Source: Pseudocercospora fijiensis CIRAD86 (taxonomy: Eukaryota; Ascomycota; Dothideomycetes; Mycosphaerellales; Mycosphaerellaceae). Taken from it: a stretch of DNA of 64,000 nucleotides. The notes under the pieces are model-generated. The model saw only the letters and a program-made list of their open reading frames with translations, made no database searches and was not told where the DNA came from. The position numbers were made by a program, and so were the translations under genes. The stretch lies in the NCBI RefSeq assembly GCF_000340215.1, contig NW_006921532.1, forward strand, positions 11,447,501-11,511,500, read 5' to 3'. This document shows, piece after piece, positions 46,863 through 56,861 of the stretch (the stretch's first letter is position 1; every line of letters starts with the position of its first letter).

Positions 46863-47919
46863 GTTGCTGCTTTGAAAACGATAATTAATGCTGAGACCTT
46901 TGACTGAAGCAATAGCAGGACGAAGCGGACTTTTGAAGTATAATAGACATGCGCGATTGAAGCGACTATCAACAGTTCGTGATTGCAAAAATTCTCCGTC
47001 CTGGCCCTGCTTCGGCTTGAATGGAAGTTCTAACGCATGACATGCTATGTGTCCCAAGACGCATCGGAAGTTTGATGCGAGTGAGGCAATATCCGCGCCC
47101 TACCTTAGCCGATTGAGATGAACCATGCAGCACATCGTTCATGCTCTGCAGTGGTGCACGGTCCAAGAGCCAGCCTTGCTAATTCTCACGTCTCTCGGGG
47201 AGGGGCGGAAAGTGGAGGGTTCGCTTCTCGACATCGAAAATAGTGTAACGTCACATGGCTGCAGCATCGACAGCATTGTATGCAATGGGAGGATCAACTG
47301 CACGTGCCGGCAGGGCGAGCGAAGCGTGCATTGAGCAAGCTCTGGAAAGCTCTTCAGATAGCGAGCGGAACAGACAATACGACGGAGAAGCCACCGCTCT
47401 GCAACGACAGACGCAACAGGCCAGCCTTACGAACTGCCGATATACGTGTCCGGGTTCCTCCCCTGCGCTGTGTTGCAATTTATCATTTATGGATCGATGC
47501 CGAGCAGGTCTTGACATCGTGAGGAAAAGCTGCAAATGTACAGCCGATCTTGACGGAACTGGATGCAATGCCGTGCAACGTCAAATGCCTCGCAAAGCCG
47601 TCGAGATCGCTCTGCCGTAGCGCCCCTCAACATGAAGCCATTTCGAGACGACATCAGTAGCGAGATATTGCCATATGAATGTTGCGACAGAAGAGGCTGG
47701 AGGTCCGTGGATCGTTGCAAAACCTCTCGCCAGACCGTCCTTCGTCCATGGAAGCCCTCACACACCCTTATGATCTAATGATAAAGCAGGAGCGGGAGTG
47801 TTCCGGCGCAAGTATAAGGCTTCATAAGCACTCAACCATTACTCGCTGAAAGCTCGCACTCATTCTTCACGCACTCCTTCTGAACTCTATTCACTGTAGC
47901 GCAGTCATTGCTCCGCAAG
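46863..47919. promoter_or_regulatory. Divergent promoter interval, FAD monooxygenase / isocyanide synthase
   Basis: 1057 bp. On the synthase side a TATA box TATAAGG at 47813-47819 lies 101-107 bp before the ATG. I see no convincing regulator site, including no clear copper-regulator motif. Confidence 0.55.
47813..47819 (+). promoter_or_regulatory. TATA box of the isocyanide synthase gene
   Basis: TATAAGG, 107 bp before the ATG at 47920, with a C/T/A-rich leader after it. Confidence 0.6.
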
Positions 47920-50057
47920 ATGGCGGCTCCAACGACCACGCCCCATGCGACCAGCATCGATGAATTTCAGCCTCCCTCACTCGAAATCCCAAAGGATGTT
48001 TTGAGCGAACCTCGCGACTCAGCTCAACCGTCACCATCAGCAGAGAGGCATTCGGCCACAACAGAGGAGCACCTCACCACTGCCAGCGCCGAGGATCTTG
48101 CATTGGCTTCCCGCATTCTCGCCGTCATCAGCCGGTACAAGCTCCCAACACGAGATGGCGCAACGCAAAAGTCCAACACCAAGTTCATGGACCAGATCTC
48201 CTCGCAGATCTCCAAGTCACAGCCTATTCGGATGTGTCTGCCGGCGTTTCCGTTCAAGTCACCAAACACCAGCTCTAAAGTATTGGGATATCTTCCCGAT
48301 AAGGCTGAAGAGTTCGCTCTGGCGCATCTGAATGGCATGTGTGCTGCAATCGCGCACATATACAAGCCTGGCGCGTATCTCATGATCATTTCTGATGGAT
48401 TGGTATATAATGGTAAGTATCAAAGGAGAACGTCTAGCAATCAAGTTCCGTTTGACTGACCGTCAAAGACCTTCTCGGCGTTCCTGACAAGAATGTCTGG
48501 GCTTACGGCGAAGGACTTCGAACCATCGCTTCCGAACAAGGCTTCAAGCACATACTATTTTCCCGACTGAAGGATCTGTCTAAAGTGAAGAAAATCCCGG
48601 ATGAGATGGATGAAGTCAAGTATGTGGCGAATGCAACCAACTTCCGACATGGACTACTCTCGAACTACGGCGATGAAAACTTCGATGCTTCATTGAAGAT
48701 TCAAGAGGATGAGGATACTTGCCTTACTTACAGAGGCTATATCAAGTTTTTGATGACCGACTTGGAAGACATCTATCCTATCGGTCCAGAGAGGTCGAAG
48801 TCGCAATTCAAGAAGGGCATCGAATACATTGCAAAGCAGATGCTGTTCCGAGGTGATGTGAGTTGGCCAAGCAGAAACTTGAACGAGCCTCATCGAAGAT
48901 TCGATACTGACATGGTCTCTTTCCAGGCATTCGCGAGGGCTGTGCGAGAGACCTTCTCCGACTTTATCAGATTGTCGATCCACCCTTCGTCGCACATGGA
49001 GAACAAGATCCCCATTAGCCTATTGCCAACGGACACATCTTTCACTACTCCATGGCACTGCTCGATAGCGATCAGCCTCGACGGCACCACCACGACTGGC
49101 CACCACGCGCAATTCGATGCCGATGATCGATACGAGCTGATATACAGAAATGGTCATCCCAGCTTCTACCGCGAGAAGACCGACCTCCTCTCCTGGGGCC
49201 AAGAAAAGGGCGGCGTCCTCTGCGACCATCTGTATCCTGCCGGACTTCTGATCAGACCAGCTGCCGGTCCTGACGCCCTATCGATCGAGGACATCGATGG
49301 CGCCAAGGTCCGAGCACTAGCCCAAATCAACTCCCCAGTCATCATGCGCGGCTTCGCAAAAACCACAGACCGCGACCTCTTCACCAAAAAGTCCTATGAT
49401 CTCGGAAAACCCACGGGCTGGAAATTCGGTCTCGTGCTCGAAGTCAAAGACCAAGGCGCCAACACCCGCGGCCTCAACAACGTCCTCTCCGCCGAATGGA
49501 TGCCTTTCCACTACGACGGCCTCTTCAAAACCGAAAAACACGTCCGCGAAGACGGCTCCGAACACCTCATCTCCACTCCCCCGGGTTTCCAATTCTTCAC
49601 TTCCGTCACCACTTCCCCCAAAGACACCGGCTTCACCCTCTTCTCCACCTCCACCATGGTCTTCCGCTACCTCCCCCCTTCCCTCTCCCTCGAGAGACTC
49701 CGCCCCCTCACCTGGAACGTCTCCACCTCCTCCTTCGACGCCACCGTCCTCCGCACCCTCCCCCTCATCACCACCCACCCCGTCACCGGCAAACCCTGTC
49801 TGAGATTCCATGAACCCTGGCCTCAGTCCAAAACGGCATTTCAGCCTACCGATGTGGAAATTGAGAATGTGAGTGAGGAGGAGAATCGGGAAGTTTTGGG
49901 GGCTTTGACGGAGCTTTTGCACGATCGTAGGGTTTGTTATTATCATGCGTGGGAGAAGGGGGATCTTTTGGTGAGTGATAATGTTTTGGCGCATCATACG
50001 CGGAGTGATTTTACGGCGGGGTGTGAGAGGGAGTTGTGGAGGATTAATTTTGATTAA
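47920..50057 (+). CDS. Isocyanide synthase fused to a TauD-type 2OG dioxygenase
   Basis: Two exons, 47920..48412 and 48469..50057, with a 56-bp intron (GTAAGT, CTGAC, AAAG); 693 residues. Residues about 60-380 match the PvcA/Dit1 isocyanide synthase family: CLPAFPFKSPN (106-116), YLMIISDGLVYNDLLGVPD, the YIKFLMTDLEDIYP block and FSRLKD. This family converts an amino-acid amine to an isonitrile with ribulose 5-phosphate as carbon donor. Residues about 410-693 are a TauD/PvcB-like dioxygenase with iron ligands HYD (H512, D514) and a distal His in LAHHTR (H673 or H674, R676). Bacteria encode the two as PvcA and PvcB; fusions are known in fungi, for example A. fumigatus XanB. The likely substrate is Tyr, Trp or an aliphatic amino acid; not determinable here. 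The first 50 residues are a disordered Ser/Thr/Pro leader. Confidence 0.9.
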
Positions 50058-51129
50058 GGACAGACAGTGAAGGGAGGGGGGGCGCGGGGAGGGGGGGGGG
50101 GGGGGGGATGGGTGGGGGTTTTTTTGTGATGGTGCTTGATGGATAGCGGGCAAGGAAATTGTTATTTTTTTTTCAAAGAGTTTGGGGTCGGGTTGATGTA
50201 GAATACTGCATATTTCGAAAAAGCTTGACCAGATTGTCAGGTTCGCCAGGTATCTAGGAAATGATCGATCAGCTGAGCTATTTATTAAGACTTTCGCGTT
50301 GATTTGGCGCGCAGAGTTCAGGTGAGGCGAAAGGAAAGGACAACTCACTTATTAGCCACAGCTCGTCAACAACAACGCCCACTCAAACAGAACGATCGAT
50401 CTGGAATCATGATGTCGGTCGAGGTATCGGGTTCGCAGCTTCACTTATAAGGTCCTCTGTCTCCTTGTCAGCGATCTCTTGATCAACGTCTGATGCCGTG
50501 TCATCTCCCTCGCTCGATGCAGAGTCATCGCTATTCTATTCTACTCTACTCTCCCAGCAGCAGCAGCCGTATCCTCATAAGCATAACTTCCAAGACCAGG
50601 CCCGTCTATACCTAGATCTAGATCCTGTGGCTCTTCGGCAAGGTCATCATCCTCACTGTCACTTTCCGGCAATGCGATTTCAGCGGCTTCAGTGCTGATG
50701 GAAAAGGCTGGACTCGTGAAGAGCTCGGTTGAGGCTTCTTCTTTTATCTTGTTCAGGTTCAAGTTGTGGGAGCGGATTCGCTGACTGCGAGGTTTGCGGG
50801 GTGGGATTGGACGCGAGATGCGGCCGGAGTGGATCTTGGAGAGGGGTGGTTGTGTTGGGGTGTGGATGTGGAATGGGGTTAGGTTCAGAAGGCGTGGGAA
50901 GTGGGGAGAGTTAGGGATTGAGAAATCAATTGCGAGGGAAAGTTGAGAGATTGAGACAGAGAAAGTGCTAGAGTGGTGTTATTACAATGGTATTGTTCGT
51001 CCCGGTCCTTGGTGTGGCCTTGTTTTATCGTAGTGCCACTCTGTGATTCTCACAGGACAAAGGATTGTATAGAGAATGCTGGAGACTTGGACAGCGCAGA
51101 GCCCGGGCGCCGAAGTGCTATGGACTGGC
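50058..51129. other. Interval with G17 tract and an ATG-less open frame
   Basis: Just after the synthase stop comes a G-rich stretch with 17 consecutive G (50091-50107). On the minus strand, about 50975 to 50541, a frame of some 145 codons stays open and ends in an acidic, Ser/Asp-rich segment (ESDSEDDDLAEEPQDLDLG) but has no ATG. It may be a 3' exon of an unseen gene or chance; a CTCTAG acceptor-like site stands at its head. Confidence 0.4.
50091..50107. repeat. Homopolymer G17 in a G-rich tract
   Basis: Within GGGAGGGGGGGCGCGGGG and following G runs, 34 bp past the isocyanide synthase stop; quadruplex-forming potential on the sense strand. Confidence 0.9.
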
Positions 51130-51907
51130 TCAGTCGTCCTCATCTGAGGAGTATGCTGCTAAGCCCAGACCAACACCCGACGAAGCAGGCTTGACAGCCG
51201 CCTTACCGTCTGATACCACAGGCGAGGCGCTGTCGCTGCTCTTCTCAGCGGACTCTGCTTTCACGGCATGCTGAGCCGAGGCGTTTCCTGCAGCTCGCGT
51301 TTTCGAAGACTCTGTCGTTTCCGGTGGCTCGGCTGCAGGCTGCTCGGACTTATCTGTCGTCGACGACCGTCGCAGCTTTACAGCACCAAACAGAGACTCT
51401 TTGCCCTTCTTTCTCTTCTTCCCCACCGACCACGACTCCTGCTCGGCTGTCTCTGGCGGGCCGGGTGAAGCTGCTTGCTTCGCTGCGCGCTCGGCTTCTT
51501 CTTGCTGTCTTCGAAAGGCATCTAGCTGTTCAGTCGTCTCTTTCCTGAGCGCGGCTTCCTGAGCGCGGGTTGACTCCATGACGGAATCGAGGAACTCGAC
51601 TTCATCTTCGTTGAGCGACTGGAATTGGTTGGACAGTTTGAGTGATTCCTCGAATGCTTCCTGTTTGGCGGCTCATCAACCTGACTCGTCAGCTGGGTAT
51701 GTCTGCAAAGCGTGAGACCTCGACCTAGTCACCTTTGTTAGCCTGCAGCGTCTCATACAGTGACTTGCCGCCTTCCTGGCTGCCACCAGCCATAGCAGAC
51801 GTGTTCTTGTTTTGACGCGTCGCCTCTATGGCGGCATACGCTTTCTGCCATTCTTCATCCTGCTCGGCGGGATTGTCCTCGGCTCCAGCAGACACGAAGC
51901 GCGACAT
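51130..51907 (-). CDS. FAM192A/Fyv6-type nuclear protein
   Basis: Two exons on the minus strand, 51907..51733 and 51671..51130, with a 61-bp intron (GTGACT..GATGAG); 238 residues. The N-terminal domain is diagnostic: SLYETLQANKAAKQEAFEES followed by FQSLNEDEVEFLDSVMESTR and a QLDAFRRQQEEAER helix, shared by human FAM192A/PIP30 and yeast Fyv6. Yeast Fyv6 is a second-step splicing factor; the human protein binds the PA28-gamma proteasome activator. The remainder is a disordered, Lys/Ser/Glu-rich tail ending in acidic YSSDEDD, a possible CK2 site as in the human protein. A housekeeping gene sitting inside the metabolite cluster. Confidence 0.85.
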
Positions 51908-52318
51908 TTGGCCAGTCGGACTTTTGGCGGCGATATAACGTTCAATTCACCAGGTGGCAGTGCAGAACATGGAGAAGGCGAGGTGTATTCCAGCTGCCGC
52001 GAGTCATGTGCAGTGGACCCTTGTCCGCTGGTTGGCCATGTGGCTTCGCGGAGAAACAAACAAGCACAGAGGCTGGCTGGGCATTCCAACAGTTCTAATG
52101 GACACGCATGATGCATCTCATCTCCGCGTTTTGGAGACGGCAGGACAACGTGACTAGCCACCCGAAAACATCCATCGTCGAATGCGAAAAGGCCAGATCG
52201 TTCGCCGGGAAGACCTCGGTCAGGCAAGGCATTTCCCCGAGAGGCGAGCGGAAAAGGCCCATCCTTTTCCTGCCATCCACTCTCGGGCCACGGCCACGGC
52301 CACGGTCAGCAACATGCA
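51908..52318. promoter_or_regulatory. Divergent promoter interval, Fyv6-type gene / Zn2Cys6 factor
   Basis: 411 bp, GC-rich with a CCACGGCCACGGCCACGG repeat near 52290-52305. No TATA box noticed. Confidence 0.45.
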
Positions 52319-54588
52319 ATGGCTGCTCTCAGCCCGGTCGTCGACTCCAACACACCAACGAGCACTCACGCCTCTCCGACACAGCCCAACGCTGGCGGAA
52401 ATGGAAATGGAGATGGAAATGGAAATGGAAATGGAAATGGAAATGGAAATGCAGCGGGAGCGGACTCTCCACGGGCTGCGAAGAGGCAGAAGGTGACCAG
52501 AGGTAAGGATGCGGATGCTCGTGACACGGACGCCTCGTTCTCATCGCTCGCCATATTAATCGTTCACCAGCTTGCGATAGCTGCAAGTCCCGCAAGCGAC
52601 GTTGCTCCGGAGAGCTGCCATGTTCTGCTTGTCGTACCAATGGCTCGCACTGCACATATCTGGCTTCCTACACACGAGGAAGGCTGGTCCAGCCACTGCC
52701 TTCGGCACACCATGACACCTCGTCTCCCGCCCTACATACCCCGATCCCCCGACAGCAATTTGCTCCTCCGCTTGCATTCGAGCCTGTTGCACAGCACAAT
52801 GGCGTCGAGAGTAATGCAAGGACATCGAGAGCGGCCTCTCCAGAAGCTGGCTCGACGAATCTCGGGCAGTATCTGGGTCCCACGTCGCCTTACACCTTTC
52901 TCCGCCGCGCTTGGAAGCGCTTTGAGAGGGATGGTGCAAAACTGCTGTCCGCCAGTGCAGCTCAGGACGATCTTGGGCAATCCGATTCGGTCTTTTCGTA
53001 CGGCGATCGCCAGGCACCGCACGTGGAACCAGAAGACCATTTCCGCCTGCCAGATGTCGCCACCACTTCACTGCTCCTGGCACAGTATTTCGACCTCGCA
53101 ATGCCCACGTACAGGTTCTTGCACAAGCCAACCATAGCACAGTGGTTGGCGACGTATCATCAGGTCGAAGCAGGTGTGCAGGGTGCAACACTTCTTCCAA
53201 TCCGTCAGGCTGTAGTTCTGCTCGTGCTGGCTTCAGCTCGACTAATCAATGCAGATGAATCACAGCATATATTCGGACCAGATGACACGTCGCGAAAGGA
53301 GAGTGAACGCTTCTTCAACGCCGCTCAAGCAAGAATGACCATCGAGACTGGCAAGCCTCGATTGGAGTCAATCCAGGCCAGGCTGGCCAAGTGCCTTTTC
53401 CTGCTCCACACCTCTCGGCCAAATCGCGCGTGGTACGAGTTCGGCACAACCATTCAACTCATCATGGCTCTCGGCCTCCATAGAGCCTCGAATATCCCCA
53501 CAAATCAGCAAGACCACATCGCGAGAGAATGCAGGAAACGATGCCTGTGGGCCGCGTCCACCCTCGATACGTATCTTAGCGTGATTCTTGGCCGCCCTGC
53601 ATTGCTCCACTTGGAAGACATCGACCAAACGATGCCAGATCCTGTCGAAGACGAAGACCTGACTGCTCAGGGCATCGTTCAAGACCATGCACCTCGTGAC
53701 AGCGTCATCAAAGCATCAATTCTCCACGCCGAAATCACGAGAATCGTCAAGAAGGCTGTCCACGAACATCATTCCGTCGAAAGGAAACGATCACAACAAA
53801 AGCTCGAGACCGCAGCAAAACTCAACGCCGACACTGCAGCATGGCACGCCTCTCTACCCGTCGTCCTCTCAGGCGCCATTCACCCATCCAGTCTGATCCC
53901 CATCTTCCGCCGCCAGATCACAGTCCTCCAGCTAGCCCACTGCCACGCCCAAATGATGATAAACCGCCCCGCGCTCCTCTTGGACTCCTCCCACACAGCC
54001 CTGAAAGAATCTCAAATCAACACCTGCCTCTCCGCAGCCAAATCCACATTGGACAGCACCCTCGCTGCAGGTTTCAGCAAACACACCTTCCAATCCTTCT
54101 GGTACACTCAATTCGTCTCTTTCAATGCCTTGACCGTAATCTACATCTGGCTCATCCAACGCAAACACGGACGTCTACCAGCTTCCATAACAACCAGCGG
54201 CCCGTTCCATGAAGACGAACTTCTCCGTTTGGCCGAAACTGTCCAAAAGGATCTCATGGAGGCGAGTCAAGGCAATGCTCCGAGTTTGAGATATAGTATC
54301 GTTCTGGAGGAGTTACAGCAAGAGGTTCAGAGAGCCATGACTTCGAAAACTCAACGACCACCTCATCTCAGCGCCATCGTGGAGACAACAACGCCTACGG
54401 ATGGATTCGCGAATACTGAGACTCCCGAGAAAACGATGACGATGATGGAAAATTCTACGAATAATGCGATGGAAACGAATGATTTCGTCGAAGCCTTCGC
54501 GACAGAACTCCCGCTAGATCCGGATTTGTTCTTATCTCTAGATTCCTTCCCCTTTGCGGATTTTGGCATCGGCATGGACGAATCATAA
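52319..54588 (+). CDS. Zn2Cys6 transcription factor with fungal_trans domain
   Basis: Two exons, 52319..52502 and 52571..54588, with a 68-bp intron (GTAAGG..CACCAG); 733 residues. The binuclear zinc cluster starts immediately after the splice: ACDSCKSRKRRCSGELPCSAC, Cys at 63, 66, 73, 79, 82 and 89 (CX2CX6CX5CX2CX6C). Missing the intron hides the DNA-binding domain. Before it lies a Gly-Asn repeat (about 27-44) encoded by nine GGAAAT-like units. The regulatory domain begins near 215 (LLLAQYFDLAMPTYRFLHKPT) and contains RKRCLWAASTLDTYLSVILGRP, typical of fungal_trans; the C-terminus is acidic. Its position beside the monooxygenase at 54606 and near the isocyanide synthase suggests a cluster regulator, not proven. 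Confidence 0.9.
52397..52450 (+). repeat. (GGAAAT)9 coding microsatellite
   Basis: Nine 6-bp units, the third reading GGAGAT, encoding Gly-Asn with one Gly-Asp inside the N-terminus of the transcription factor. Unit length keeps the frame, so length changes would be tolerated. Confidence 0.93.
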
Positions 54589-54605
54589 AATAAAAAGACT
54601 CTTTC

Positions 54606-56861
54606 TCACTTCATCTTCAACTCCGGTCTGAGAAATTCCGTCCGAGCCACGTAATCTTTCTCCGGACCTTGTACTGTATGTTTCGTCTCGAATCCATGCA
54701 GCGAAATTCCTTGCATTGGAAACGAATATTCGCTCCAATACATATCCTTCACGCACAGATGGTCGGCTGTGGCAAGCAGTCCTTTAGCGGCGGGCTGGAA
54801 TTCGAGGTTATGGAATAGATAATCTACTTCCAAATCTTTCTCCGGCTTCACGAACCACACGCTCAATTCATCTCGTAGTTCGGAGTATCGATACACATAA
54901 CGTTTTCTCGCGGTCATTTCCGCGCCGTTGGAGAGATGTAGCGTTCCGGTTTCGATGTAGAGGTATTCGAAATCGAAGTCCGGTGCTGTGACTTTCCGGG
55001 GATGGAAAGATGCTGTGCCTTTCAAAACTCCTGAGGGGAAGGTGGGGAGTTTGCTAGAAATCGTGCGAGAGATGGTCCAGGTTCCTTGTAATGCTCGGAA
55101 TGCTGCGCGCGCTGTGTAGAGGCCGGTTTGAATGCATGCTGTCCAGGTTTTATGGAGATCGGACATTATGGCTTGGGCTTGAGGTCTGTCGGAGGAGGAG
55201 GAGGAGGAATCTGGGGATAGGTAGCGTGCTGGTGAAGCACAGCCTTCGCGGTCGGAGGTGAAGGGGGCGTTGTTTCTTTCCAGGTTTAGGAAGGAGGATA
55301 TCTCTTCCATGTACCCGGCATAATCGCCGAACCAGTATTGTGGGACATCGTTACCGCGAGCTTTCATGGTTTTGCGCAGGTCGAGAAGCTTTGAGGCTTC
55401 TTCGTATGCACGTATCTCTGGAGCTGAGGAATCCGGGGACAGCCAGCGATGAGCTGTGTAGCGCGCTTGCATTTCGATCATGGGCCAGTATGGTCCTTCG
55501 TAGAAGCCTAGAAGCGCGAGATCGGGCACTTGAGGACTTGTTGTTTGCCATCCGGACAAAATTAGAGGTAGGCGCAGACTGCTGGGATCGTAATGTAATT
55601 CATCTTTCACGTCTTGCGGCAAGAAATTTATGGCTGAAGCCGGTGAGTAGCCTGTCGCGTAAATTATGGCACCGATGTCCTCCTCCACCTCAGTAGTATC
55701 GCCAGAGTCTCGCTCGATTTCTGCTTCTATGACTCCTTCTTTTCCGTTCAGACTTTTGACTCTTCCGGCTCGCACTTCGATTACACCACTTCTGACGAAT
55801 TCTGCATAGCTTTCGGACAGTGCGACATATACTGCTGATCTAGGCTCTTCTGGAGGTATCTTCAAAGCTTGACTGCCGAGATCTGATTGATCTCCTCCGA
55901 CTATACCCTGCATTGCGCCGTGAACGAAATTTTTGACTGCTCTCGGTACTCGTCCTGCACCTGCTATAATCGGACCTTTGGGTCTGCGTTTCAGATCATA
56001 GAGTTGGAGGTCGATGGGCACGTATGCTTTGCAGTTTTCGTCTACGGGCGTGTACGGTGGCAGAGCGTAAAGTGGACGAGGCGTTACGTGCAGAATTTTG
56101 CAGCCTTTGTACAACAAGTCTTGATGTTTTCCCGTCTTGGGTGAATACCACGCATCCGATAGTTGCTGGGCGACTGCTGCTGCTGCTTCGCCTGCAGAGT
56201 TGCCACCGCCTATCAGCAAGATCTTTTTGTCGATTGCATCTTCAGGCTGGTCGAAAATCTGGGAGAGCGTGCGGAATTTTGAGCTGTGGATGGCTTTCAC
56301 TCCGAGATTTGGTGCGATCTTATCCACGTTCTGGGAGAGTGGGCGTGGAGTTGAGAAAAATCCGGATCCGAGCATGAGATGGTCGAAGTCGTGCTCGGCC
56401 TCTTGTCCGTGTGGGTGTCGGATTGTAACGTGCCATATTGCTTTGCCAGATTCCGTCGATCTCCTGGTCGTCACTACTTCGTGCTCGAGCTGTAGCACAT
56501 CGTCTGGAATGTATTTCTGTCTGTACGCCTCCAGATATCTATTCACCTGCCAGGCTTTCGGGAACATGGGGGCTGGACTCTTTGAAGTTGCTCCGTTGGC
56601 CAATGATGCATTTTGTTGAGTGGAACGCAGGCCTACCGAGTTCCAGTCGAGGTCTGAGAAGGCAACTGTAAACTTTGAGAGATTCGTGGGCGTGTCTGGG
56701 TGCAGGAAGGCTTCTTCTGTGGAGGTCTCGTCCAGAGCCCAAATGCCTCCGATTCTGTTTGCTTTCTCGAAGATTCTGATATGGAACTTGCCTGTCTTGA
56801 GCAGTACTTTTGCTCCTGCAAGACCAGCTGGACCGGCGCCTACGATACACACCGTCTTCAT
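54606..56861 (-). CDS. FMO-type FAD monooxygenase with C-terminal DUF6314-like domain
   Basis: 751 residues, no intron. N-terminal flavin monooxygenase half: FAD loop VGAGPAG (7-13), RIGGIWALDE, a second dinucleotide loop GGGNSAGE (218-225), and IIYATGYSPA. From about 585 a second domain follows, beginning RALQGTWTISRTISSKLP and ending FLRPELKMK, matching the beta-barrel DUF6314 family, which is often fused to or beside oxidoreductases in fungi. N- or S-oxygenation or Baeyer-Villiger chemistry is possible for the first half; the second may bind the substrate. A Ser-rich linker (DSSSSSSDRP) separates them. It converges with the transcription factor, 17 bp between stops, so the 3' untranslated regions must overlap. 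Confidence 0.88.
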   Translation of the reverse strand: MKTVCIVGAGPAGLAGAKVLLKTGKFHIRIFEKANRIGGIWALDETSTEEAFLHPDTPTNLSKFTVAFSDLDWNSVGLRSTQQNASLANGATSKSPAPMFPKAWQVNRYLEAYRQKYIPDDVLQLEHEVVTTRRSTESGKAIWHVTIRHPHGQEAEHDFDHLMLGSGFFSTPRPLSQNVDKIAPNLGVKAIHSSKFRTLSQIFDQPEDAIDKKILLIGGGNSAGEAAAAVAQQLSDAWYSPKTGKHQDLLYKGCKILHVTPRPLYALPPYTPVDENCKAYVPIDLQLYDLKRRPKGPIIAGAGRVPRAVKNFVHGAMQGIVGGDQSDLGSQALKIPPEEPRSAVYVALSESYAEFVRSGVIEVRAGRVKSLNGKEGVIEAEIERDSGDTTEVEEDIGAIIYATGYSPASAINFLPQDVKDELHYDPSSLRLPLILSGWQTTSPQVPDLALLGFYEGPYWPMIEMQARYTAHRWLSPDSSAPEIRAYEEASKLLDLRKTMKARGNDVPQYWFGDYAGYMEEISSFLNLERNNAPFTSDREGCASPARYLSPDSSSSSSDRPQAQAIMSDLHKTWTACIQTGLYTARAAFRALQGTWTISRTISSKLPTFPSGVLKGTASFHPRKVTAPDFDFEYLYIETGTLHLSNGAEMTARKRYVYRYSELRDELSVWFVKPEKDLEVDYLFHNLEFQPAAKGLLATADHLCVKDMYWSEYSFPMQGISLHGFETKHTVQGPEKDYVARTEFLRPELKMK

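Noticed and set aside
46863..47919. Copper-regulator (Mac1-type TTTGCTCA) site in the synthase promoter
   Set aside because: Looked for because some fungal isocyanide clusters respond to copper; no convincing match in this interval. A TTTGCTCA at about 361-368 is far away and probably chance.
49396..49813. Plus-strand Ser/Pro- and His/Pro-rich frames
   Set aside because: Out-of-frame readings of the C-rich part of the synthase exon.
49317..50348. 343-codon minus-strand frame antisense to the isocyanide synthase
   Set aside because: Long only because the sense strand is C-rich; it translates to Gly/Glu/Val repeats and a polyproline stretch.
52556..53200. 214-codon minus-strand frame over the transcription factor
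   Set aside because: Antisense shadow of a well-supported Zn2Cys6 protein.
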